Under the pieces are notes generated by a model. The model worked only from the letters and a program-made list of their open reading frames with translations, did no database searches and had not been told where the DNA came from. Shown piece after piece: positions 54,401 to 64,000 of a stretch of DNA of 64,000 nucleotides. Origin of the DNA: Podospora comata (Eukaryota; Ascomycota; Sordariomycetes; Sordariales; Podosporaceae); assembly GCA_017354895.1 (NCBI GenBank), contig CP071493.1, positions 4,712,001 through 4,776,000 on the forward strand, written 5' to 3'. Position numbers and translations under genes: made by a program. Numbering within the stretch: position 1 is the stretch's first letter; each line of letters begins with the position of its first letter.

Positions 54401-57400
54401 TCTTCGTTCGCATGCTCCGGTCGCCCGGTCTCTACAGCGTCGGCGCAGAGTACGAGGATGATGAGGCATTGGAGCAGAAACGTGTCGATCTAATACACTC
54501 GGCCGCTACTGTGCTCAAGAAGTCGAACTTGATCAAATACGATGAAAAGACCGGCAAGCTCCAGTCTACCGAGCTTGGTCGTATCGCCTCTCATTACTAC
54601 ATCACAAACTCGTCCATGGACACCTACAACAAGCTGATCCAGCCGGCGATGAATGATGTGGAGCTCTTCCGTGTCTTTGCACAGAGTGGCGAGTTCAAGT
54701 ACATTCCGGTTCGTCAAGAAGAAAAGCTTGAACTGGCCAAGCTGCTTGCTCGTGTGCCCATTCCCGTCAAGGAGAGCATCGAGGAGCCAACTGCCAAGAT
54801 CAATGTTCTGCTTCAGGCCTACATTTCTCGCCTGCGACTGGATGGCCTTGCCCTGATGGCCGACATGGTCTATGTCACTCAGTCTGCTGGCCGCATCCTT
54901 CGTGCCATCTTCGAAATCACCCTCAAGAAGGGATGGGCTTCAGTTGCCAAGTTGGCTCTGAACCTGTGCAAGATGGCCGAGAAGAGAATGTGGCCGACTA
55001 TGTCTCCTCTCAGACAGTTCCCCAGCTGCCCAGGCGAAATCGTCAGAAAGGCTGAGCGGATAGAGGTGCCTTTCAGCAGCTATCTGGACCTTGATCCCCC
55101 TCGCATGGGCGAGTTGCTCGGCATGCCCAAGGCTGGAAAGACTGTTTGCGCGCTTGTGGCCAAGTTTCCTCGCGTCGAAGTCCAGGCCAACGTCCAGCCC
55201 ATGACTCGCTCCATGCTCCGGGTCGAGTTGACCATTTCACCCAACTTTGAGTGGGATGTTGACGTGCATGGGTTGTCTGAAAGCTTCTGGATCATGGTAG
55301 AAGACTGCGATGGTGAAGACATTCTCTTCCATGACCAGTTCATCCTCCGCAAGGACTATGCCGAGTCTGATGCGAATGAACACATTGTAGAGTTCACAGT
55401 GCCCATCACTGAGCCAATGCCGCCCAATTACTTCATCTCGGTGATTTCGGACCGCTGGATGCACTCCGAGACTCGACTGCCAGTATCATTCCAGCAGCTG
55501 ATCCTGCCAGAGAGGTTCCCACCACACACTGAGCTTCTTGATTTGCAGCCTCTGCCGGTTACTGCCCTGAAGGCCAAGGACTATGCCGTTCTCTACCCTG
55601 ACTTGACCCAGTTCAACAAGATCCAAACGCAAACATTCAACTCGCTCTACGGCACCGACAACAATGTCCTTGTGGCCGCTCCCACGAGCAGCGGCAAGAC
55701 CGTCTGTGCCGAGTTTGCCTTGCTTCGCCACTGGAACAAGCAGGAGTCTGGACGCGCAGTGTACATTGCCCCGTTCCAGGAGTTGGTGGACCTGCGCTAT
55801 CAAGATTGGCAGAAGAAGTTTGCCAATCTCAGGGGGGGCAAGGATATTGTCAAGTTGACTGGAGAGACTACTGCTGATCTGAAGCTCCTCGAGCAAGGTG
55901 ACTTGATTCTGGCGACGCCTCTTCAGTGGGATGTCTTGTCCAGACAATGGAAGCGCAGAAAGAACGTCCAGACTGTGGAGCTCTTCATTGCTGATGAGCT
56001 GCACATGCTTGGTGGGCAGATGGGATACATCTACGAGATTATCGTGTCCCGCATGCACTACATCCGCACCCAGACTGAGCTCCCGGTCAGAATCGTTGGT
56101 CTCAGTGTTTCCCTTGCTAACGCTCGCGATGTGGGAGAGTGGATTGACGCCAAGAAGCATGATATCTACAACTTCAGCCCTCATGTCAGGCCCGTTCCTC
56201 TGGAGCTTCACATTCAGTCATACACCATTCCTCATTTCCCATCCCTGATGCTGGCGATGGCTAAGCCAACATATCTGGCTGTGACTCAGATGTCGCCTGA
56301 TCAGCCGGCTCTCATTTTTGTGCCCAGCCGCAAGCAAACTAGAGCCACAGCAAGGGACATCCTCACTGCCGCATTGGCAGATGATGATGAGGACCGCTTC
56401 TTGAACGTTGAGGTTGAGCAGATACAGAAGCTTCTCGAGCGTGTCCAAGAGCCAGCTCTCGCGGAGGCTCTCTCCCACGGCGTTGGCTACTACCACGAAG
56501 CTCTTAGCCAGAGTGACAAGCGCATTGTCATGCATCTCTACAAGAATAATGCCATCCAGGTTCTCATCGCCTCTCGCGATGTCTGCTGGGAGCTGGATTG
56601 CACTGCCCACCTCGTTATTGTCATGGGCACGCAATACTTCGAGGGCAGAGAGCACCGCTATGTTGACTACCCGCTCAGCGAGGTTCTGCAAATGTTCGGC
56701 AAGGCTTCGCAGTCTTCGCGCGACGGCCGTGGTCGCGGTGTGCTGATGGTGCCGGCGGTGAAGAGAGAGTATTACAAAAAATTCCTCAACGAAGCTCTGC
56801 CCGTTGAGTCGCATCTTCACAACTTCCTCCAGGATGCGTTTGTGACCGAGATCAGCACGAGGATGATCGAGTCTGGTGAGGATGCTATCAACTGGGCCAC
56901 ATTCACCTACTTTTATCGCCGACTGCTCGCCAACCCAAGCTACTACAGTCTTACGGATCCTACTCACGAGGGCTTGAGCCAGTACCTCTCTGACATGGTT
57001 GAAGCCACCCTGAAGGAGCTCTCGGAGTCGAAGATTGTCGACTTTGATGAGGATGAGGGCACTGTCGCTCCTCAGAACGCTGCCATGATTGCTGCGTATT
57101 ACAACATCTCGTACATCACCATGCAGACCTTCCTTCTCTCGCTCACGGCGAAGACGAAGCTCAAGGGCATTCTCGAAATCGTTACGTCTGCTACCGAATT
57201 TGAATCGATTCAGATCCGGCGTCACGAGGAAGCCATCCTCAGACGCATCTATGACAGTGTTCCCGTCAAGATGGCTGAACCAGCTTTCGATTCGCCTCAT
57301 TTCAAGGCCTTTGTGTTGGTTCAGGCCCATTTCTCCCGGATGAACCTCCCGATTGATTTGGCTAAGGACCAGGAAGTCATCTTGACCAAGATTGTCAGCC

Positions 57401-58104
57401 TGTTGAATGCCATCGTCGATATCTTGTCTTCTGATGGCCGTCTCAACGCCATGAACGCCATGGAAATGTCGCAGATGGTGGTGCAGGCCATGTGGGATCG
57501 CGACAGCCCCCTCAAGCAGATTCCCAACTTCACCACCGAAACTGTCAAGGTGGCCAACAAGTACGATATTCAGGATATCTTTGACTTTATGAGCAAGATG
57601 GATCCTGACGAGAATCCTGACTACAATTCTCTCATCAAGGATCTCGGGTTCACTCAGGCACAGCTCGCGCAGGCGGCCAACTTTACCAACAGCAAGTATC
57701 CCGAAATCTCGCTGGAGGTTGAGGTGGAGGACAAGGATGAGATCCGGGCTGGCGAGCCGGCGTACCTCAAGATCGCGATCGAGCGGGAGATTGACGAGGA
57801 CGAGGAGTACGACCCGACTGTGCACGCGCCGTTTTACCCCGGCAAGAAGACGGAGAGTTGGTGGTTGGTGGTTGGCGAGGAAAAGACAAAGGAGCTGCTG
57901 GCAATCAAGCGGATCACAGTAGGACGGAAACTCAACGTCAGACTGGAATTCACCGTGCCCACGGCGGGTCACCACGACTTGAAGCTCTTCTTCATGAGCG
58001 ACAGCTACATGGGTGTGGATCAGGAGCCATCATTTTCGGTGGAGGTTGCGGAGGGGATGGATGTTGATGAGGAGGAGGACGATGAGGAGGAGGATGATGA
58101 GTAG
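51454..58104 (+). CDS. brr2: U5 snRNP ATP-dependent RNA helicase Brr2 (Ski2-like, two cassettes)
   Basis: One uninterrupted frame of 2216 codons plus stop, normal length for Brr2. The N-terminal region includes SDYQRDVSQYKYSAMSNLVL and acidic stretches. Cassette 1: Walker A APTGSGKT (559-566), DEIH (671-674), and QMLGRAGRPQFDTYGEGII, followed by a Sec63 unit. Cassette 2: APTSSGKT (1409-1416), DELH (1514-1517), QMFGKASQSSRDGRGRG and a second Sec63 unit. The protein ends in an acidic tail (MDVDEEEDDEEEDDE). Known role: unwinds U4/U6 to activate the spliceosome; cassette 1 is the active motor and cassette 2 a regulator. Cassette 2 has diverged motif VI (GKASQSSRDGRG), fitting a non-unwinding module. 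No introns are needed, in contrast to most neighbours. Confidence 0.97.
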   Translation: MSDYQRDVSQYKYSAMSNLVLQADRRFVTRRTDEATGDPESLAGRLSIKDMGARVGRDAAPKTKKTSAMPNVERGDVQEGADILQHLKDKKKKGKTETRGGGILASTDMIEGIIYRPRTQPTRDAFNLILTIVAEHLGDLPHDTVRSAADAVLEFLKDDDLKDFDKKKEIDGILGESMDPKQFNELVNLGKKITDYDAQDDEDEEMGDARPDADDEIDGRQGVAVNFENDEDDDGMVDVVRDESSSEDEEEDIDDEDRPELQEVAEGGEAGIDRDEEEVGLVDGETMVIDAAPNGKDKSEEKNFVPARDIDAYWLQRQIGRLYPDAHVQHDKTSLALKILSGEPDEPGGEEKQLRDIENDLMELFDYEHHEIVQKLIENREKVVWLTRLARAEDQKERDTIEREMASEGLRWILDELHGKSKDDQKKPKMEIKMDIDSGAFADGKAPKQEKPDGQLVGGLQPKKLINLENLVFDQGNHLNTNPKVRLPEGTIKRTFKGYEEIHVPPPKKRNDPSDVNIPISEMPEWAQPPFSTTKSLNKIQSKCFPTAFHDDGNMLVCAPTGSGKTNVSMLTILREIGKNRNERGEIDLDAFKVVYIAPLKALVQEQVGNFGKRLEPYGIKVSELTGDRQLTKQQISETQIIVTTPEKWDVITRKATDISYTNLVRLIIIDEIHLLHDDRGPVLESIVSRTIRKTEQTGEPVRIVGLSATLPNYKDVASFLRVDMAKGLFHFDGSFRPCPLRQEFIGITERKAIKQLKTMNDITYTKVIEHVGTHRNQMLIFVHSRKETAKTAKYIRDKALEMDTINQILKHDAGTREVLSEAANAVNNTDLKDILPYGFGIHHAGMSRADRTDVEDLFSSGHIQVLVCTATLAWGVNLPAHTVIIKGTQVYSPEKGSWVELSPQDVLQMLGRAGRPQFDTYGEGIIITTQGEMTYYLSLLNQQLPIESQFASKLVDNLNAEIVLGNVRSRDEGVEWLGYTYLFVRMLRSPGLYSVGAEYEDDEALEQKRVDLIHSAATVLKKSNLIKYDEKTGKLQSTELGRIASHYYITNSSMDTYNKLIQPAMNDVELFRVFAQSGEFKYIPVRQEEKLELAKLLARVPIPVKESIEEPTAKINVLLQAYISRLRLDGLALMADMVYVTQSAGRILRAIFEITLKKGWASVAKLALNLCKMAEKRMWPTMSPLRQFPSCPGEIVRKAERIEVPFSSYLDLDPPRMGELLGMPKAGKTVCALVAKFPRVEVQANVQPMTRSMLRVELTISPNFEWDVDVHGLSESFWIMVEDCDGEDILFHDQFILRKDYAESDANEHIVEFTVPITEPMPPNYFISVISDRWMHSETRLPVSFQQLILPERFPPHTELLDLQPLPVTALKAKDYAVLYPDLTQFNKIQTQTFNSLYGTDNNVLVAAPTSSGKTVCAEFALLRHWNKQESGRAVYIAPFQELVDLRYQDWQKKFANLRGGKDIVKLTGETTADLKLLEQGDLILATPLQWDVLSRQWKRRKNVQTVELFIADELHMLGGQMGYIYEIIVSRMHYIRTQTELPVRIVGLSVSLANARDVGEWIDAKKHDIYNFSPHVRPVPLELHIQSYTIPHFPSLMLAMAKPTYLAVTQMSPDQPALIFVPSRKQTRATARDILTAALADDDEDRFLNVEVEQIQKLLERVQEPALAEALSHGVGYYHEALSQSDKRIVMHLYKNNAIQVLIASRDVCWELDCTAHLVIVMGTQYFEGREHRYVDYPLSEVLQMFGKASQSSRDGRGRGVLMVPAVKREYYKKFLNEALPVESHLHNFLQDAFVTEISTRMIESGEDAINWATFTYFYRRLLANPSYYSLTDPTHEGLSQYLSDMVEATLKELSESKIVDFDEDEGTVAPQNAAMIAAYYNISYITMQTFLLSLTAKTKLKGILEIVTSATEFESIQIRRHEEAILRRIYDSVPVKMAEPAFDSPHFKAFVLVQAHFSRMNLPIDLAKDQEVILTKIVSLLNAIVDILSSDGRLNAMNAMEMSQMVVQAMWDRDSPLKQIPNFTTETVKVANKYDIQDIFDFMSKMDPDENPDYNSLIKDLGFTQAQLAQAANFTNSKYPEISLEVEVEDKDEIRAGEPAYLKIAIEREIDEDEEYDPTVHAPFYPGKKTESWWLVVGEEKTKELLAIKRITVGRKLNVRLEFTVPTAGHHDLKLFFMSDSYMGVDQEPSFSVEVAEGMDVDEEEDDEEEDDE

Positions 58105-59118
58105 TGGGTGATGCGGAGGGCTTTTGGGAGGAATGTGAAGTGGTGGTGGGGGGTTTTGTTGGTTCAGAGCTTGGGGGGCCAAAATGTTGTCTTCGTTCCC
58201 AATCGGATTTCTCTCTTATTGTCATCAAGGGCGGTTGGTTGAGCGTGTGTACATGGTATATAATGGGATTTGGAGGTATAATATAAAATTAACTTTGATG
58301 TCTGTTTTGGTCTCAATCTACTTGGGGGCTTTACCTTTGCTGTTGGGGGATGGTCTACGTCACGAGATGGTCTCTCAGGCTGAAGTCGGAAAGCCATGTG
58401 AGGTTTCCGGATGCTGTTGTTGAACAGGCTCAAGGGGGACGGGAAGTGGGAAGGGGACGTGGATGGAGATGTGGATGATCTTGGGGGTGGATGGTCTTGG
58501 GAGGAGGAGGTGCTGGTGGTGGAGAAGGTGGTGGCGAGAGGAGAGGGCTGGTTGCTTGGCCCTCGACCACTTATGTACTCCTCCAAGGGTGATGTTGGGA
58601 GACAAGCTGGTGACAAGTGACAGGGTGACAAGGGCCAAGCGTAAGGCGGCGTAAAGGTAGACAAGACAGGCAGCTCCTCTTTGGGTTTGTTGTTGGTCTG
58701 ACCACAACACAGCGGCACTCCGCACACTCCGCCTCCTTTGATAGGGGGAGAAGAGACCAAGACCTGAAAGAGCAAAGCAAAAGCTCCCTCACGCCCACTC
58801 ACCCACCAAGGAACCACACGCACGCCGGACGCTCGGACCACTTCCTTCGTGTACTGCCCTCAAATAATTTCTCTTCTCGCGAAGGCTCCTCCAAACTTCC
58901 GCGCAACCACCTTCCATTGTCCTAGCGTTTCGCCATTGTGTGTTGTCTTTTCATCACGCTCCCATCGGAACAGCATCGAATCCATCACCCGAGGCCGCGC
59001 CACTCTTGATATAAGACTTCCACGCGCTCAACGCGTCCAAGTCCAAGTCTGCACACGACAAACAACCTGTCACGTCCACGTCGCGATCCTTCGCTGACAT
59101 CACCCTAACCGACCCAAA
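58105..59118. promoter_or_regulatory. Upstream region of the PWWP gene and brr2 3' region
   Basis: 1.0 kb. A G-rich stretch (58400-58560) lies near the brr2 end and a C/T-rich stretch before the PWWP gene start. No gene supported; minus-strand frames at 58164-58841 are low-complexity. Confidence 0.4.
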
Positions 59119-61120
59119 ATGTCACGAGAAGGTTCTCCAGTCGCGCCCGCCTCTGAGGCCGCGCAACCAGCTGTCGAGAAGAAGGAGGAGGACGCGCCTA
59201 TTGCCCCTGCTGCCCAAGACATCAAAGAGGCCATTGCGGCCGAGTCCAAGGCTGCCGTCGAGTCTGCTCCTGCCGAGGAAGCCTCTGACAACAAAGCGGA
59301 AGAGGGTAACGTGTTCCACAACACCTGCCAGGCAGGCCACTTACATCCTCGCCACTACATCTTGCTAACCATCATCTGTTATCAGCACCAGCTGCCGAGA
59401 AGACCGCCGAACAAGCCGAAGAGAAGCCAGACGTCGAGATGACAGACGCTGCCGACGCTTCTGAGGCTGGAGCCCCATCCCAACCATCCGCCGACAACAA
59501 TGCCGATGCGGCCCCCAAGGCTAAGGCCAACCGCAAGTCAATTGGTGCTGGCGAGGCCAAGGGAAAGAAGCTGAACAGAAAGGCATCAAAGCCGCGCATT
59601 CTGCACACCGACGCCCAGCCAGGCCAATACTTCTTTGTCAAGCTCAAGGGCCACCCGCAATGGCCAGTGATCATCTGCGATGAGGGCATGCTGCCCGACT
59701 CATTGCTCAAGTCTCGCCCAGTAACTGCCAAGCGGCAGGACGGCACATACCGCGACGACTACGCCGATGGCGCCAAGAAGGTCGCCGACCGGACTTTCCC
59801 CGTCATGTACCTTTACACCAACGAATTGTGAGTTATCATTCTAATGTTCGCCCCGATGTTGTCGTTAAGGTTTTTCTGGGCGCTGAATGCTAATGCGCCT
59901 CTGTTTACAGTGGCTGGGTACCAAATGGAGAGCTAATCGACCTTGACCCTGAGGAGGTTAAGAATATCAACACCGACAAGATGAGGAAAGACCTCCAGGC
60001 AGCTCACAAACTCGCCGCCGAGCAACACTCCCTCCAGTTTTACAAGGATGTTCTTGACCAATACCAGGCGGAACAGGAGGAGAAGGAGAGGGCCAAGGCT
60101 GCGAAGGCGGCTACCCCCAAGGGGAAGAAGAAGTCGTCTGCTGTCGTCGATGAGGATGTTGATATGGACGATGATGCCGAGAACAGCACACCTCCCAAGG
60201 AGAAGAAGTCGAAAAAAAGAAAGGCGGATGAGCCAGCAGAGGTAAGCAGTCACACACCCGATTTTCGTCGTGACATTTGCTTATATGCCCTTCGATAGAC
60301 TCCTCAGCGCACAGAGTCAGTTAAGAAGACCAAGATTAAGCTGACGAGCAACGCGACTCCCAAGGCAACCAACGGTGCCACACCTTCAGCCAAGGCCAAG
60401 CCTGATGCGAAGGCCACAAAGACCAAGTCTAAAAAGACAAAGGACGGTGAGGATAAGAAGGTCGAGAAGGAAGCTTCTGAAGCTCCCAAGGAGCCCGAGT
60501 TGTCGCCACAGGAACAGAGGGAGAGAAAGGAGCGGGAGGTGCTTTTCCTGCGGCACAAGCTCCAGAAAGGTCTTCTTACTAGGGACCAAGAGCCCAAGGC
60601 GGAGGAGATGGCCACCATGTCCGAGTACATCACCAAGCTCGAGGGCTTCCCGAATCTGGAGGTCAGCATCATCCGGACAACCAAGATCAACAAGGTCTTG
60701 AAGGCGATTCTGAAGCTGGAGAATATTCCCAAAGAGAAGGAATTCAACTTCAAGTCACGCTCTCAAGTGCTGCTTAACAAGTGGAATGAGCTTCTTGCCG
60801 TTGATGGAGGAGCGGTGGCTCCAGCTCCTGCGGCCAAGGCTGTCAACGGCACAGCGCCCAAAGAGGCCAAGACCAACGGTGTCAAGGCTGATGAGCCCGC
60901 AAAGGCCGAGAAGGAGGAGGCCAAGGAAGAGCCAAAGGAGGAGAAGAAGGATGAATCTCCAGCGGAGAAGACCAAGGAGAAGTCTGAGGAGGCTTCAGAG
61001 CCTGCAGACAAGATGGATGTTGATGAGGTGAGCCTGCAGTACATGGAACAATTCTTTCGAGTGGCATTGACTGACAATTTACATCAGGCCAAGCCAGATG
61101 CTGTTGAGGCGTCCGCCTAA
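59119..61120 (+). CDS. PWWP-domain chromatin protein with TFIIS-N/LEDGF-like domain
   Basis: Five exons: 59119-59305, 59386-59827, 59911-60241, 60299-61027, 61088-61120, with introns of 80, 83, 57 and 60 nt; 573 aa. An Ala/Glu-rich N-terminus is followed by a PWWP domain from about residue 143 (GQYFFVKLKGHPQWPVIICD), with the variant core HPQWP and an insert before VMYLYTNELFGWV. The middle is basic and Lys-rich (KKSKKRKADEP). A helical domain from ELSPQEQRERKEREVLFLRH to FKSRSQVLLNKWNELL resembles the TFIIS N-terminal/integrase-binding fold of LEDGF and HRP2. The C-terminus is Lys/Glu-rich, ending in a 10-residue exon. Likely role, inferred: reading H3K36-methylated chromatin; yeast Pdp3 and Ioc4 are PWWP comparators. 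Confidence 0.82.
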
Positions 61121-62155
61121 ACGACGGGCTGAACTGAATTTCCCATATCGTTACGACCACATCGCTGGCAGCAAAGCGCGACTCCATCAAGAGTCGACAA
61201 GCGGGGATTTGGCGGCAAAAATTGTTCAAGGGTGTCCAAAAGTGCGTTGGGGAGCATCTTAGCAATGGTCATCAGCAAGCTTGGCAGTATCCTGTTTGTG
61301 TAAAACTAGGCGGTTCTGAGTTTTGTGTTTTTTTCTGTCTTTTTTTCTCCCTTTGCACAACAACACACAAGGGGAACGTTTTCCTGGTCTGGTTTTGGGG
61401 TAGGAAGGTGGTTGGTGGTGTTCTGGCTCTTTTTAAATACAGGCTCGCACAACGTTTGCTAGGGTTTTCCATATTTTCATCTTTCTCTCTCTTGGGGCTG
61501 CCTTGGGAGAGTGTACAAAGGAGAGCGGAAGCGTGGACGTTACTAGCAGAAAGAGGTCTGGGGGGGGATAAGGGAGCCGATAATCTTGCTGCTGCTAGGA
61601 AGATGAAAAGGGGGTTAGGGTAGTAGAGGGAGGCCACGGAGGAAAGAGGAGAGATTATGGGACGGAATAAAGCAGCAGAAAGAAGGAAAGGAGTCGAGCT
61701 TTTTTTCTCGTTTTTTTTATTCCGGCACTGTGTTTTCTTCGTCATGCCGAAAAACGCACTCTCTCTATCTCTGTCACTGTTGTCGTCGAGTAGGCGCTTG
61801 GCATATCTCGATGATGGACTACTTCCTTTGGCTTTTTTATGGAGTTAATAGTGTTGAGGTATAGTAGTATCATTAGCAATTATCATTTTTTCCCACCTGC
61901 CTGCTTGATGAGTGAGGATGAATAGGTAGTGAATGAGATGAGATGTGAAGAGTGCCACAAGCCCGTCAAGGGGGTTATGGAAGTGGCTGCAAATTGTGGC
62001 GGTGTAAGATTACAGCTGTGACGTGTAAGTTAGCATATTTCAATCAAACACGCTACGACGGAACGGTTTTGAGAACCTTCATGAACACTTTCACGCGACA
62101 ACGCGTTTTATCAACTTTATTGTCAAACCCCCGTAGTTTCTGTCTTGAGATTAAA
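61121..62155. promoter_or_regulatory. Interval between the PWWP gene and orc3
   Basis: 1.0 kb containing the PWWP 3' UTR and the orc3 promoter. T-runs near 61700-61720. No supported gene. Confidence 0.4.
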
Positions 62156-64000
62156 ATGGCCGAGTTTGACGACACGAGTTTGTTCCAGGAGGATGATCAC
62201 AGGGTGAGTGTTTGTAGGGTTTGGGAGTTGAATTGATTTGATGTGCTGATGAGAGTTGTATTAGGTAGCATACATGTTTACTGCACCACCGACCACCACT
62301 GCCGCAACAAATACATCGCCAACTACCACAACAAAATCTGCGCCAGGTCGGCCGGCGAAAAGGAGGAGGGTGTCGGAAAAGGATACCGCTGCTCCTCTTC
62401 CTGCCCAGGAAAAAGATGATGATGAAGGGCGTCAGTGGCCCAGATTGTTCAACGGCCTCGAGTCCCCCTCGGCGGCCGACCTCCGAAAAAAGACCTACGA
62501 GTCTGCCTGGCCGGTTTTGGAGAGCGAGATTGAGAGTGTGCTGAGGGATGCGAACCGCCAGACTCTGGAGGAGGTTGTCGAGTTTTTGAACAGTGATGTT
62601 CATGAATGTGAGGGGAGGGGGAGGGTTCCGGCTGGGTTTATCATCACGGGACCTAATATTGCGGGCCAGGATTTGCTGTTTTCACAGTTGGGGGATGTGT
62701 TGGCTGAACGGGGGGAGGGGAGGGTGAGGTTTGTACGGTTGAGGGCGGGGGAGGTGGGGAATTTGAAGGGGGGGTTGAAGAGGATTGTTAGGGAGGGGAT
62801 GGGAGGTCAGGAAGGGGGGGGGGGAGAGGATGGGAGGATGGGAGGGGGAGGGAGGAGGTATTTGGATTATGATCTTGAGGCGTTGAGGGTGGAGATGGAG
62901 GGGATGGGAGGGGGGAGGGTGGTGGTTGCTTTTCAGGATAGTGAGGCTTTTGATACGGGGTTGGTGGGGGAGTTGGTTGGGTTGTTTCAGTGAGTTATAT
63001 CTTTTTGCAGTAAAAATGGAGAGGGTGGTGCTGACAAAGGGGAATAGTTCATGGCAGGATCGGATTCGGTTTTCGGTGTTGTTTGGGATTGCTACTTCGG
63101 TTGAGCTTTTCCAGGCGAGGCTGCTCAAGGCGACGGCGAGGCAGCTATACGGGGCGCAGTTTGATGTTGTGCAGGCTAATGCTGTGCTTGAGAGCGTGAT
63201 CATGGCTGCGGTGGCGGGGACGAAGGCACAACTGAGGATCGGGCCGGGGTTGTTGAGGAAGTTGGTGAAAAGGCAGCAGGAGCAGGTTGCGGGGGTGGGA
63301 GCTTTTGTTAGCTCGCTCAAGGTATGATTTAGGAAGACATGTCTCAAGACAGAATATGCTGACCTGAAAACGGTGTAGTATGCGTACATGAACCACTTCT
63401 ACGCCAATCCGCTAAGCGCTCTACTTGTCGACGGTCAGAAGCTGGACAAGGAAATTCTACAGCCGGAACACCTCGAGGCAGTGAGGATGCTGGGGTCGTT
63501 CAAGTCACATGTGGAACAGTCTGTCGAGGACGGACGGCTGGATCACGCGCGATTGTTGCTGGAGAACGATGACTATCTCAAGGGTAGAATCAACAGGCAG
63601 GCCGCCAAACGACAGCAATATCTAGGAAAGCTCCTTCAATCGTTGGCCTTGGTTATTGCTACTGAGCATTCGAAGAGGTCGTTTGTTGAGCTCTACGAGG
63701 CAGCTCTGGAGGAAGGGATTTCCCTGGATCAGTCGCCTGGACCATTCGACCTGGGCGATGCCATCAAACGGTCAACTCCAGAGGAGCTCATTGGTCTCAT
63801 CAAACGCGCGATGACCGTCGTCGTAGATGGCAACCCATCTCTTCACTGGAATGGCATGGGCATCGATCAGGACGCCGAAGCCGCGATCGATAAATTTGAA
63901 GCGCTCCGCGCAGATGTGGAACGACTGATAGAGACGTCCAAGAAGAAGAAAACCAGCCTCAAGAGCAAATACAGCTCTCAAAGCAGAGTCCTCCGCACAA
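62156..64000 (+). CDS. orc3: Origin recognition complex subunit 3 (Orc3), 3' end outside window
   Basis: Visible exons 62156-62203, 62265-62989, 63048-63321 and 63379 to the window end, with introns of 61, 58 and 57 nt. The third exon must begin after the TAG at 63045-63047, because the earlier CAG acceptor (63008-63010) gives a stop. Start MAEFDDTSLFQEDDHR, then a basic NLS-like stretch (RPAKRRRV) and the Orc3 N-terminal AAA-like domain: LESPSAADLRKKTYESAWPV, VPAGFIITGPNIAGQD, HSWQDRIRFSVLFGIATSVE, and KYAYMNHFYANPLSALL. The last is a strong Orc3 signature. Known role: ORC core subunit for origin licensing. The second exon has long G-runs (up to ten) on the coding strand. Confidence 0.85.

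Noticed and set aside
56218-57975. 585-codon open frame antisense to brr2
   Set aside because: It lies wholly inside brr2 in the mirror frame. Long antisense frames arise from GC-rich codon use; the translation is Leu/Arg/Val/Asp-rich and has no domain.
61611-61623. GGGGTTAGGGTAG, resembling a telomere repeat or telomerase RNA template
   Set aside because: A nine-base match is expected about once in 128 kb of both strands. No pseudoknot or conserved neighbours are visible.
62999-63047. Earlier acceptor (CAG at 63008-63010) for orc3 exon 3
   Set aside because: Using it gives a stop within 13 codons. The TAG acceptor at 63045-63047, preceded by a CTGAC branch motif, restores HSWQDRIRFSVLFGIATS.
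1-64000. tRNA, 5S rRNA, snRNA genes, transposons and RIP-decayed repeats
   Set aside because: I looked for A/B-box words, dispersed fungal 5S-like sequence, terminal repeats and AT-rich TpA-enriched blocks, and saw none. Short or divergent RNA genes could still be missed by eye.

Overview
The window is ordinary euchromatic DNA from a filamentous ascomycete, most likely a sordariomycete close to Podospora, Chaetomium or Neurospora. I infer this from the small introns (mostly 52-95 nt, with GTRNGY-like donors, CTRAC-type branch sites and YAG acceptors), the GC-rich coding sequence, and fungal-type proteins such as a Zap1/ZafA-like zinc regulator, a LIM-RhoGAP of the Lrg1 type and a DUF2417 membrane protein. 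The intergenic DNA shows no AT-rich, RIP-like decay, and I recognise no transposon, virus-like element, tRNA or rRNA.

I support 21 protein genes. Left to right they are: gos1 (3' part only), atp10 (-), branched-chain 2-oxoacid dehydrogenase E2 (+), a 3.0 kb interval, gluconokinase (-), a 5.7 kb interval, dpp3 (+), a Zap1/ZafA-like C2H2 regulator (-), a small probably N-myristoylated protein (+), prp5 (-), a mitochondrial HMG-box protein (+), an unknown protein (-), erg26 (+), lrg1 (-), a DUF2417 multi-pass membrane protein (-), two fungal proteins of unknown function (40.1-40.7 kb - and 43.1-44.1 kb +), a UBE2Z-like E2 with a second UBC-like domain (-), rfc2 (+), a coiled-coil protein (-), brr2 (+), a PWWP protein with a TFIIS-N/LEDGF-like C-terminal domain (+), and orc3 (5' part only, +). 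Exon joins were read by eye from splice motifs, reading phase and family conservation, and lengths in phase are given for each gene.

The genes are housekeeping genes, not a cluster. Recurring themes are mitochondria (ATP10 and the E2 subunit share a 401 bp divergent promoter; the HMG protein probably packages mtDNA), spliceosomal helicases (Prp5 and Brr2), DNA replication (RFC clamp loader and ORC), Golgi and membrane biology (Gos1, Erg26, Lrg1) and zinc regulation. I found no undescribed multi-gene system.

The observations most worth a second look are: a repeated switch of base skew inside genes (C-rich 5' part, G-rich 3' part on the coding strand); an E2 gene with eight exons, one only 12 nt long, encoding two UBC-like folds; a LEDGF/HRP2-like architecture in a fungus; an apparently serine-less nucleophile elbow in the DUF2417 protein; and two long intervals (4.3-7.3 and 8.1-13.9 kb) with no recognisable gene.
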